Assembly: GCA_011109175.1 (NCBI GenBank) | Contig: RDEW01000090.1 | Location: 78,163 to 106,623, forward strand | Source: Dicyema japonicum | Taxonomy: Eukaryota > Dicyemida > Rhombozoa > Dicyemidae | Length of the DNA: 28,461 nucleotides | Direction of reading: 5' to 3' | Notes under the pieces: generated by a model | The model's database searches: none | Told to the model about the DNA's origin: nothing | What the model saw: the letters and a program-made list of their open reading frames with translations, nothing else | Shown here: positions 19,115 to 28,104 of the stretch, one piece after another | Numbering within the stretch: the stretch's first letter is position 1 | Layout of the letters: every line of letters starts with the position of its first letter | Made by a program: the position numbers and the translations under genes

Positions 19115-19990
19115 GATAGCTCTCATATTCGATGTGACAGAAATCTGTATAAACACATTGCCAGAGTATTCAAAAGCTGGCTAGAAGAATTTCCCGAATG
19201 CGAGCGAAAGAAAAGTATCGACATTTCATCCACTATCTTGGGGTTGATCAAAGAAAAAAATCGACTGATAACTAAACTAAGATGTGTTGACCGGATAGAC
19301 CGAATGGCTCTCAACGATCGGCTCAAGATGACGAAAAGAGCCATCGAAGAGGGAACGAGATTGGTTCTGGGGCAAAGATGGAAACCTCGGCAATCTTCAA
19401 AAGACAATTAGACCAAATCCAGAGAGTAAACCCAATGTTGTTGATCCCAGTGAAGTGATGGAAGCATCGCAAGAACTTTGTAACTATTCTCTGAACGACC
19501 TCAAGAATGACGAGATAAGAATCACCCTCGAGGATGTCATGAATGCAATCAGAATATGCACAGCAAATACTCCAGACCATGACCACGTTATCATGAGTAT
19601 GTTCAAAGAAGGCCAAGAGGCCTTGTTGCTCGTCAGAAGATCTTCTGCACGCGCAAGTTGGCTGTCAATACGGAAATCTTCCTCTTCACGAGGATAATCC
19701 TACCGAAGCTATTGTATGGGTGGTAACATGGTATCTATCCACTAAGAAGGAAAGGAAATAATCACTGCTGAAGAAGTCTAGAAAATCTGCCATGAAGTTA
19801 GCCCTGGGGAGGAGACTAGGTGACGTCTTAAGCACCAAAAAAAACAAAATGCTTGCTCCAATGGAGAAAATAGAGGGAAACAGGATTTATGGATCCCTAC
19901 GTAAAGACGCATACTAATGATGGAGATGGGGGTCGTCAGAAGTGTCCAGGCTGAAAGGTGGATTAGATAAAGCCCGTATACCTAACTCCT
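19115..19990 (+). pseudogene. Non-LTR RT remnant of another lineage, core deleted
   Basis: The plus frame from about 19115 reads HIRCDRNLYKHIARVFKSW, KKSIDISSTILGLIKEKNRL, MALNDRLKMTKRAIEEG: a basic helical linker as precedes an RT. A shift near 19375 leads to NVVDPSEVMEASQELCN and RITLEDVMNAIRICTAN, with DHVIMSMF, the first RT block. Near 19630 the text jumps to RKLAVNTEIFLFTRIILPKL and LLYGW, which resembles the post-catalytic KxxxxxxxF...LLYG region. Motifs A, B and C are all absent. Some 100 further residues may continue to about 19990 (RKSAMKLALGRRLGD). It differs from the RTE and Jockey-type copies of this window, and I cannot name the clade. Confidence 0.62.
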
Positions 19991-20930
19991 AATCCGGTTT
20001 TGTAATAAAGTTTTTCAGTTTTTTAGTATAAGGTTTTCTCACAACTTACCCGAAAGAAGAGCTATTGGATCCACCATATGTAACCAAAACTCAAAAAATT
20101 AAGGTCCGAAGACTCCAGAAAATCGTTGGGTCAATATCCCTTACTGTGCACAAGTGGTCCAGTCAAGCTTTAGGCCATCAGCCATTACCTTTTAAAACTG
20201 TTATCCGGGAGAGACCAGTCTAGTCATACCGCTACTTCACTACTTCCAAAAACTAAGCTCTGTGAAGTCCATAAAAACTAAGCTCTGAGTAAGTCCGGAA
20301 AATGGTCGAGTCGTTTGCCACTATTATTGAACACACGTCGGGTAGGGTAGACCAGTCATGCACTAAAGCTTTTTGCCATTTCATCCAAAAGTAAGTGATC
20401 TCTGTTGCGATCGCTGAGGAAACCCAACGTTGATTATGTCGATGGAATCATTTTTGATTGATTTTTTTGTGTTTATACAGATGTAAAGCAAAAGAAGTCC
20501 TGATTTATATATGCAACTCTATCAACTCTTATGTATTCACAAACAACAGACTGCACTCAATGAATATTCTGAAATGTTATAGACCTTTCTTGTTACTAAA
20601 GTAAGAGGTTATCGTAATACCTCAATATGTCCCCACATATAGGCATATTGCCTTAACGCTCCACATTTTTTGATAATCCCATATATACCTGAAATAGGTT
20701 TTATCCATTTCCCCAAGTTCAAAGTAGACGTATTATTTTTAAATATTATTCTTCTATCCACCATTTTGGAAAACCTTTGAGTTGTATGACATATATGTAT
20801 CGGAGTGGTAATCGACCCCACAGATAACAGATAAATTTTTATTTAACACCCAAGACCACGGTAAAACCAAACTAACTATCACGTGATCCCGATGCGATCC
20901 ACCAAAATCTTCTCCCGGTGCTCCACCTTC
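19991..20930. other. Spacer with short internal repeats
   Basis: At 20244-20290 the word AAAAACTAAGCTCTG occurs twice about 36 bases apart. Around it, the segments near 20110-20200 and 20295-20390 are weakly similar (CCAGAAAATCGTTGGGTC against CCGGAAAATGGTCGAGTC), perhaps a decayed tandem unit. A 70-codon minus-strand frame at 20609-20821 has no recognised similarity and is not claimed as a gene. Confidence 0.45.
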
Positions 20931-21019
20931 TTACCCCAGGATCTTCAAACATTTGCTGAAGGGGATTTCAACGTTGTCCAATTTTAAGGTGACAGTCTTC
21001 GTCCCCAACCTTTTGTCCG
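20931..21019 (-). pseudogene. Tiny RT thumb fragment
   Basis: Thirty codons on the minus strand read KRLGTKTVTLKLDNVEIPFS then KCLKILG and a stop. The pattern of strand, (D/G)-x-x-I-P, and K-x-L-G is that of the segment after RT motif C in non-LTR elements. It is too short to assign to a family. Confidence 0.4.
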
Positions 21020-21111
21020 AAGATAAATGCGACTCTTTAATATAAACACAGAACCATGATACGAGAGAACTGTAGTATTTTATTTATTATTTAATAATAT
21101 TAAAAAATACA

Positions 21112-21600
21112 CTAATCACAAATTTTATTAATCCTTTCAAATTTATTAATCACATCATTAATACAAACATTAAGCCTTTTACCAGATTCCTTACATCTCA
21201 AAATAACTGTTCCATTACACCTTTGTCTGTCCCCTAAAATCAATAAAATACAAACTGACTGTATAATTATAATTATCATCTCAATAATAATCCATATAAC
21301 GGTTGAACCCTTCATTCCTCAATTTCTGCTAAGCCTAAATATGCCCACCATAACTCAACCTGACTAGCATAATCATTAGATGACTCTCCAACCAAGATAA
21401 TAATGCATTGGAAAGAGCCTATTATAGTTTTACCACCAAAATCAAGTTCCATTATAACTTTCACACAGAATGGCAAACTTCCGATCGAATGACCCAAGGA
21501 TCGCACGATGAATGATGACTGGTCGCTCAAATTCTTGCTAATCACTAAATAATATCACATAAATCTCAATGACCACGATTATTTGATCTTACATTGTATA
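21112..21600 (-). CDS. Possible intron-containing gene, function unknown
   Basis: Two minus-strand frames, 21545-21312 and 21315-21112, overlap by four bases and look coding rather than random: [46 protein letters not shown], and later [20 protein letters not shown] with a stop at 21112. The first frame has no ATG and follows TATTTAG, as an exon would. Short GT...AG segments of about 25-31 nt would link the frames, for example from the GT after DYASQ, but I could not fix one unique model. Read without splicing, the second frame would begin with a hydrophobic segment ([20 protein letters not shown]). No family is recognised. It could equally be a remnant of a mobile element. Confidence 0.28.
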
Positions 21601-21746
21601 CACAAGTTCGAATTGCTCAGGAAGTTAAAAGTCAAGTTTTATGGTACCACGCTAACGAGGTTTTCCCCGGGATTCGTGAATAAACATATCAATCTTTACT
21701 AACACAACAACATTACTTTCGGTCTATAAAATAATCCATCCCCCTT

Positions 21747-21902
21747 GGGATAGGGGTAAGTAAAGAGTGTCAGGCAAAAGGCCTGATGGCCCCTAGTTCG
21801 AATCTCGCTGCTGTACATTCAGGTTGAGGTTTTACGTATCTACGTTGTTTGGTTTAAAGAGTGACGCCGTCATCAGTGAACATCTCACTGCGGAACCTGG
21901 TC
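21747..21902 (+). mobile_element. tRNA-derived SINE, copy 2
   Basis: Shares with 6590-6745 (opposite strand) the B-box-like AGTTCGAATCTCGC at 21795-21808, the following TGTACATTC, and the 3' block TGACGCCGTCATCAGTG plus AACATCTCACTGCG at about 21862-21892. A weak A-box-like stretch (GGTAAGTAAAGAG) lies about 40 bases before the B box. The ends do not form an acceptor stem, so it is not a tRNA gene. RNA polymerase III transcription is inferred from the boxes. Confidence 0.75.
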
Positions 21903-22393
21903 GTCTAAAAAAGGACTCACATTCATCAAAAAGTTTATCTTCTGTTCCTTTTGTAGCCTCTCTGAGTTGACAGCAAATCACCCTTTTTGAATGTCCCGAG
22001 TTTGTAAAATGTTTTTCTACAATGCTAAACTGTCCTTTTTATGGCAGCCACCGGCATTTGTAGCGCCCTACTTAATAGCCACCGATCTTCTACATATTAA
22101 TGAAACCGGGGTTACTTTACTGACTATTTACATTTTGTGTAACCTCACTTACTTTGATCAATTCACCTGACCATTAGACCAACTACTTTTACATTCCACA
22201 AATAAGAGAATGAATAGTTCACTTTAGACATCACAGTTTTCTCTTCCTATAATTTACTGTCGCATGCCATCGCGTCCGCCAGTGCCATAATGTCAAGCCA
22301 AATTCTTAAGCTTGTTTAATCACTAAGTAAAAATTTGATTTTTTGATTTTAAATAATATTCGATTTAAATGATTAATTTTTTAAATATTTAAT
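21903..22393. other. Spacer, no gene seen
   Basis: AT-rich sequence between the SINE and the nuclease-domain remnant. The last 70 bases are almost pure A/T. No frame or repeat recognised. Confidence 0.5.
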
Positions 22394-22941
22394 ATGTTAT
22401 TTTTGGACGATGATTCTTTGAGGATTGGAATCGGACAAAGGCTGGAACTAGACGTTTGCCAGGAGCACCGATGCCGATGCGGGAAAACAATCGATGTGAA
22501 GGGATTGCACCCGCTGTCCTGCAGAAAAAGCGCCAGAAGAGGACCACGAAGCACCTGAACGATTTGATCGTCAGAGCTCTGAAGGCTACAGGCTTCCTAG
22601 CACAGCTTGAACCAGTTGGTCTTGATCGAAAAGATGGAAAGAGACCTGACGGGATGACCCTTTTCCTCTTCACGCCTGGACAATCTTTGGTCTGGGACGC
22701 AACTTGTGTAGACACGTTCTCAAGCACGAATATTTTCAAATCTGTTCAGACACCTGGAGCTGTTGCTTCGACTGCGGAGAACCTAAAACTCAAGAAATAT
22801 TCTTGCCTCGGGGACCGCTACCGATTTACTCCTGTTGCGACCGAATCATCGGGAGCCGTTGGTCCAATGACAACTGAATTCTTGCGAGAACTCAGAGGAA
22901 TGCTTGCCAGAGAGAAAAGGGATCAACGAGAAGGGTTATAG
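22394..22941 (+). pseudogene. C-terminal CCHC and restriction-endonuclease-like domain of a non-LTR element
   Basis: From ATG 22394 one frame reads DDDSLRIGIGQRLELDVCQE, then CRCGKTIDVKGLHPLSC, a C-x-C-x9-H-x3-C zinc site at 22472-22522, and stops at 22556. A frameshift near 22545 continues as KHLNDLIVRALKATGF, LEPVGLDRKDGKRPDGMTL, SLVWDATCVDTFSS, KLKKYSCLGDRYRFTPVA, ending at 22941. This set is the C-terminus of a widespread but poorly named group of animal retroelement RTs. RPDG (Asp at 22648) and WDAT (Asp at 22695) are spaced as in a PD-(D/E)XK nuclease fold. A zinc finger followed by such a fold is the arrangement of RLE-type elements of the R2 kind; equating the two is inference. No RT precedes it, so the copy is 5' truncated. 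Confidence 0.72.
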
Positions 22942-23633
22942 TTTTGCAAATGTAAGTCCTTGGTCAAACGTCACTCCCAGGATGGTTGTCTGGCCGTAAA
23001 AGAGATTGCCACATCATCGTTAATCAAGGAAGAGTAGTTGTCGGATCTCTGGCGAGGCAGCACAACATGGATATTAATGAAAACTATTTTTCGGAGTGTG
23101 TTCAATAATTTCTCCAAATTTATACTTCCTATAATTTAGTTGAATGTCAGCCATTCTTATTCTTTCTCATCTAACTCGAATCACTTCTATTTTCTTCCTT
23201 ATCTTGAATTCATACAGGTCTCTTATGGTAATAAATTATAGTAGGTTAAAATCTAACAAATAAAAATTCTGATTTTATGGTAAACAAATTTATTTAATAG
23301 CCCCTTAAATGCGTAGCTATTCTCTTACAGGATAGCAAGGGAGATTCGCTCAAATAACCAGCAGCGCTCACGGAGATCTCATGTGCGTGCATAAATCCGA
23401 TTCTCTTAACGACTCAGAAATTTCAGCGTTGTAGCGCAAAGGAACCGGCAGTTTCAATTGCGAGCGGAAGAAACAAAAAATCTACGGGTAGGAACGCGTA
23501 TTTTGCTCGTTTTGATTTATTGGCTTTCTCAGAGGAGGCTTTAGACGAACTCTGATGTAGTTTGCAAGGAGTAAATGTATAAGTGCAGTGACTTCCCAGA
23601 CAACAGATTTCCCGGCTTTAAAGGCGAAGATGG
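22942..23633. other. Spacer between two convergent retroelement copies
   Basis: The first 100 bases may hold the decayed tail of the plus-strand copy, and the last 100 the decayed nuclease part of the minus-strand copy. A plus-strand frame at 23575-23928 is the shadow of the minus-strand gene. Nothing else recognised. Confidence 0.45.
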
Positions 23634-25345
23634 TCACTCCATCGGGTTGTTTACAGTCACGTCAGCAAATGTCGACTGGTTTGAACATAGAAGGATGTCT
23701 AGAAGATCTTCGAACAAAGTTCTTCTGACTACTTCGGTAAATCCCACGTGTTTGGAATATCTTTCTCGCACTCTCCCTGCAGGAGTGTTGATGATGCCAA
23801 AACAGTCAATCTGGTTCCTAAATTTGCATGGATGCGGTACACAGTCTTTCAATCCGAGTCGTAATGAGATCACAATGCGAACACATTCATCATCGAGAAT
23901 GGTCACAACCCCACTTGGAATGACGTAGAGCCAGGCTCCACTTTCGGGAGAAGACTCCAAAAACGAACAAGCACGGCGGCGTTGGTTAGATGACACCAGT
24001 AGATCTTCAAATAACTTTCGACATATGTCATCGTCAGACCCCGTTAAGAGTTCAAGGAAGGTGGAAAAACAGGTAGGTACGATTCTAGGCTTCACGTGCA
24101 TGATCGAAATCCTGGTCAATAAAAAATTCTGCCAGAATCTGCTAGAGTAACGTCGTTTTTCCCGTATGGTCCCCCATTGTACGAATGGTGATTGGGGATC
24201 CGAGAAATATAAGGTCTTTGTTGGGGATGGAAAAACTTCCGGGAAGCAAATTCGTGAACAATGAGATAACTTGTGAATATTTTTCATTGAAAGTCCACAA
24301 TTGTAAAGCCAGAATTAACATCTGAATGTGGACTGTATCTGGGGGTCCTCATCCAGATACAACTGGTTTATGAACCATTGGGGAAGTTTGGTGAATCCTT
24401 TGATTGCGAGATAGAATAGCAGATGTCTAAAAAATCTCCTTGTTTACTCTGGAAGACGAAGAGATTAGGTATCTCTGAAAAGTAAAAATGAATGTAGACT
24501 ACAGGAAAGATTCATCATTTCGAAAATATTACGACATTTTTCCATACACGCTTCCAGAATATCATCTCTCTTCAGATTGTTGAGCGTTCTTGATATCTAG
24601 TTTCCTTGGAAATCTTCTATGCTTCGGTTTAAGAGTAAACTCTCCCCCTACTTGAGGAAGATTTAAAAATTAATAGAATATCTGGATTTTTGCAGACAGC
24701 CTCCTGTATACAAACCCGACCACAATTTGGAGTACTCTACCTCCTTTTTTAACAAAGGCGATATGGTTCGTGGAAAACAGGACGTGAGGGAACACTTCGG
24801 GAAGTAGTCCAGGTATAATTCGGTTCATAAGTGAGGTAACTGAATTCGTATGACAAAGTTCTGATTCTCCAACTGACAAAGAAGTCAGCTCTTTTAGATG
24901 AACAGGTCTCAGTCCTCCCAACCCGGCATTGCTACTGGGGACAAAATTCCGTATTGCAAGGAGTATTTTATCATTTGATGCGGTCGTTCCGCTTGAAGAA
25001 AATGCCTTAATTATTGCACGAGTTCCATCTTCGGTTAACTTCGAGCGATCAGTTTTCTTGAGAGGGAACACTTCTACTTCCTTGTTCTGACTATGCGTCT
25101 CCCGCATTTTGTTAAAGGTGTTGGTTAACCGAGGAATGGGTTCCTTTAATAAAAACGAATGGTTGTCTTCATGGTGACAGCGAGAGACTCATTTCAGTTA
25201 CCTTTGCGATTAAGTCTCAGCGCGACGAACCCAGTCTTGTATTGAATTCGTCAGGAAGGCATCCTCGATCGTACTAGATAGGTCCTCCCCAGCGACTGGG
25301 AGCGCGGCATTGATGATCTTCACCAGAATAGTCCGTGATGATGAG
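23634..25345 (-). pseudogene. RT of the CCHC/nuclease-like lineage, broken
   Basis: From about 25345 downward: ALPVAGEDLSSTIEDAF, then frame 25107-24670 with LLAIRNFVPSSNAGLGGLRP, HLKELTSL, LMNRIIPGLLPEVF, HIAFVKKGGR and IVVGFVYRRLSAK, the first RT blocks. Next, in shifted frames, come a motif A-like LDIKNALNNLKRDDILEA near 24590, motif B KQGD near 24433-24444 and motif C LYLDED at 24345-24362 (usual form YLDDG). The frame 24287-23634 continues with ACSFLESSPESGAWLYVIPS, LDDECVRIVISLRLGL and CVPHPC, the start of the CCHC region, after which it loses the pattern. All parts except the nuclease domain are visible. It belongs to the same family as 22394-22941, in opposite orientation. Confidence 0.75.
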
Positions 25346-25486
25346 AAGTAAGATTGATTCAGAGTACGCGGTTAATAAAAAACAGATTTTATTGACCTAA
25401 AAATTAAATTTCAATCAAATTTGACAAATTTTTGACTCTATTTATATTATTAGCAAAAAACAATATTTTTGAAAGTTTTAACGATT

Positions 25487-26280
25487 TTAAAAAACATATG
25501 ATTTCAGTCCTCCGAGGCATACATGTCCTCTTCGTCCACTTAAGAAATTTTTTATCCAAAGTTTAAGCTTCCCCGGGATCTCGGACTGGAAAATTTTCTT
25601 TGATAGTATTTTTCTCGAAATAGAATCAAAGGCCTTGTTAATATCAATGGAACATAAGACTGTCTTCAAATGCCTTGGTTTGTTTGAAAAACCATCTCTA
25701 ATAAAGTTGGTTAATTTCTGTAGGTACGTTGATGTATAACAATCGCTCTTGAATCCGTGTTGAAAATCCTTATCTGGTAAGAAAGCCTTGATTCTCACAA
25801 GCACAAGCCTTTCCAGAATTTTCGATATGAACATAACAATGACTCATGTCTAAATGATGCTGGATCTTCCTTAGGTTTCCCATGTTTCAGTATAGGTCGT
25901 ATGTTGGCTTGTTCCATAACAACGGTATTACATTACAATTAATTGAATAGTTATACACCGACGTTAGAAAACCGACTCCAATATCTCCAAGGTTCTTTAA
26001 TAACACTGCTGGAATGTTGTCGGGACCGGCAGAGTACGTTGTTCTTGTAAAATGCAGCTCATTCATCACGTCCTCATCCGAGAAGTAAACTGGGTTAGAA
26101 TCCTTCTTCAGTTTTCTCCATGAGGAGAGAAGCACTCCCGACTTCCTGTGTTCCTTGTACGAAATTTTTGTGTAGAATTTTATCAAATTGTTAACGTCTC
26201 GTTGAGTATAGTCATCCTCGGGGGAGGTTTCTTCTCCCTTTGCAACATTTCGGATGGTTTTCCACACGTCTATTTTCTAC
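25487..26280 (-). pseudogene. Jockey-type RT fragment, first half
   Basis: Minus frame 26267-25887: VNNLIKFYTKISYKEHRKSG, FSDEDVMNELHF, AGPDNIPAVLLKNLG, NYSINCNVIPLLWNK. A shift near 25905 gives ILKHGKPKEDPASFR and then frame 25834-25487: MFISKILERLVLVRIKAFLP, FQHGFKSD, and motif A CSIDINKAFDSISRKIL (about 25600-25650), IPGKLKLWIKNFLSGRRG. It stops before motif B and runs into AT-rich sequence. KFYTKISYKEHRK and the SGRR block match the copy at 1795-3870 closely, so both are one family. The catalytic motif C is missing here as well. Confidence 0.85.
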
Positions 26281-26369
26281 TGCTCCTAACTCCAAGACCG
26301 TAATCCATCTCCGCCATCTGCTGTGAATTCTGGTCTATTGGTGTTCGTTGAGAGAGTTTGTTAATTAAT

Positions 26370-26850
26370 ACTGGTCGACTTTACTCTAAGAATCTGGAGT
26401 AGAAATTGTCATTGACCAAGTTGCACTCGCATATGTCAATACTGGGTGGAAAACTGTCTGTAGATAGTAGAGAGGGATCCAGCATTGTTTCCGAAAGCTA
26501 CATCGTTAAGATTTTCATTTTTTTCCTGATTTTCACATGTTTAGCTAAGGAAGTCCCTGATCAAACATGACTCCCATGTTGTTTGACGTGGTATTGACTT
26601 GAATAATCGTATTGTATAAAAGGATTCTTGGTTTAATATATTTAGTCCATTTTACGAGTGGACTTGTATTCCTTTCAGAAGTTGATCAGTAAAAGTTTAA
26701 TATTCAACATTCGGTTTGAATGAATTTTTCTTGATACCGAGTCGAATATTTCGTTTACATCGAGTGATTCCAGGAATGATAGTTGATCTGGTCTCATTGC
26801 ATTGACACACTTTCTCTCCATTGCAAGCAACTATTTATTGGTTTATTTGA
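26370..26850 (-). pseudogene. Second Jockey-type RT fragment, motif A joined to thumb
   Basis: Read on the minus strand from about 26850: MERKCVNAMRPDQLSFLESL, motif A LDVNEIFDSVSRKI near 26750, then after a gap in similarity NNMGVMFDQGL (thumb, like ILGVTFDQGLTF at 3200), TIYRQF and HPVLTYASATWSM, TPDS and a stop near 26390. Motifs B and C are missing. It precedes the fragment at 26280-25487 in the same orientation, but its C-terminal part lies upstream of the other's N-terminal part. These are therefore two separate copies, not one. Confidence 0.7.
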
Positions 26851-27078
26851 TAGTAGCTACGAGATAAGCGCCAAACTAACGTCAACAGTTCCTTCTATTG
26901 ATATTCTTAGATGACGTATAGCAAAACCCTGGACCGGCTTCCTCTGTTCGAAGGATGACTGTCCTCTAACTATTCTACATTGTAATATTATAATTTCAAA
27001 TATAATAAAATAAAATATTTAATTAAAAAATATATAATAAATAGCGGCATTTTCATTCATTCTGGTGTGATACTAGCC

Positions 27079-27566
27079 ATGGAAGAAATGATACAAACTA
27101 TTCCTAAGAGCTCAGAATATTCCGAAAAATTAGTTGACTTTCGATATTTTAAATAGAAATCACAAAGATATAATGATAGATATTAACAATTATCGAATCT
27201 ACAAACGTTTTTGTCGAAGTTCAATTTTCTGATTACTATTGACGAAATTCTCAAAGCCTTTTATAAAAATATTATGAATGTATTTAATAATATGTGTTAT
27301 TTAGGTGATTACCAAAGACAAGATCCATGTCTTAATCGGAGTGGCGGTTGAAATGGTGGAGACAATCCATCTAAACTTGGGTGACCAATTTAAAACGTTC
27401 TTTTATTTTGTTTAAAAATTATGTTATTTCTTAGACCATATTTATTATACTTAAGGGTGCAGGTCATGTGAAATCTGAAATCATTCAACACCTGCGTGAT
27501 TTGACGTTAAAATTGGTTTATTTATTTTTATCATATTTTTTGTTTTATTGTGCTTTATACAATTAA
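27079..27566 (+). CDS. Probable host gene with 25-nt introns, function unknown
   Basis: Removing 27280-27304 and 27410-27434 (each exactly 25 nt, GT...TTAG) joins three frames: 27220-27279 (FLITIDEILKAFYKNIMN), 27305-27409 (VITKDKIHVLIGVAVEMV, ETIHLNLGDQF) and 27435-27566 (GAGHVKSEIIQHLRDLTLKL, then a hydrophobic LVYLFLSYFLFYC and a stop at 27564). Exon lengths are 60, 105 and 129 coding bases. The 5' end is uncertain: ATG 27079 opens EEMIQTIPKSSEYSEKL, with a possible donor at 27133, but the joint to 27220 would be 87 nt, unlike the others. The hydrophobic C-terminus could be a membrane anchor. An alternative splice to CAG at 27462 also reads on in frame. No family recognised. Confidence 0.42.
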
Positions 27567-28104
27567 CCTCATATATTTTATTTGTATTTTTCAGTCACAA
27601 TTATGATCTGGGAAATATTTTGTAATTAATCATCATAATAGCTTACACTGCTTTTCTAATGTTATAACTTTAGACGAACCCTGAGAGTTATTTGAATAAT
27701 TGATAATTTTTTTTGATGAGAAAAACACGTTTATACTTATTTAGACCACAAATTTCATTTATCAATATCTGTTGTGTCTCCGTAACCAACTTTCAACGAA
27801 AATTCCACAAATAATATTATTTTCAATCCTAAAAAAACTTGTTAAAGTTTGTTTTGTATAATTTCTAAAGTTGACTTGCAACTCTTTGGATGAAGTAAGG
27901 ACTGCTTCTTTCAGTGAAATTTATGCCTTTGTTGTTGTTTTGAGATAGTGTGTAGAAAAAATACATTTCAAATTTAAACAACCACAAACTAAAGAAAGTC
28001 AAACTAATTTATAAATTTAGAATGATCATCTCGTGGAATTTGAAAATTCCAAATTACGGATTGAGTCTTAAAATCTAACCGGTTTTCTGAAATTTTCATT
28101 TTAG
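27567..28104. other. Spacer, possibly with unresolved exons
   Basis: AT-rich. It contains GT...AG segments of 20-25 nt, for example 27896-27915 (GTAAGG...TTTCAG), and short frames such as NDHLVEFENSKLRIES after 28020. These may be early exons of the gene at 28105, but I could not build a stop-free model through them. The proposed intron 28082-28104 (23 nt) precedes the first clear exon. Confidence 0.4.

Noticed and set aside
21747-21830. A tRNA gene, because of the GTTCGAATCTC box
   Set aside because: No acceptor stem or anticodon arm can be formed, and the same box with the same downstream body occurs at 6590-6745. A SINE explains both.
22389-22739. Minus-strand frame of 116 codons
   Set aside because: It is antisense to the CCHC/nuclease-like coding sequence, which explains its openness.
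27305-27409. A polyprenyl synthase exon, suggested by GVAVEMVETIHL
   Set aside because: The aspartate-rich motif that should follow is absent and the continuation does not fit.
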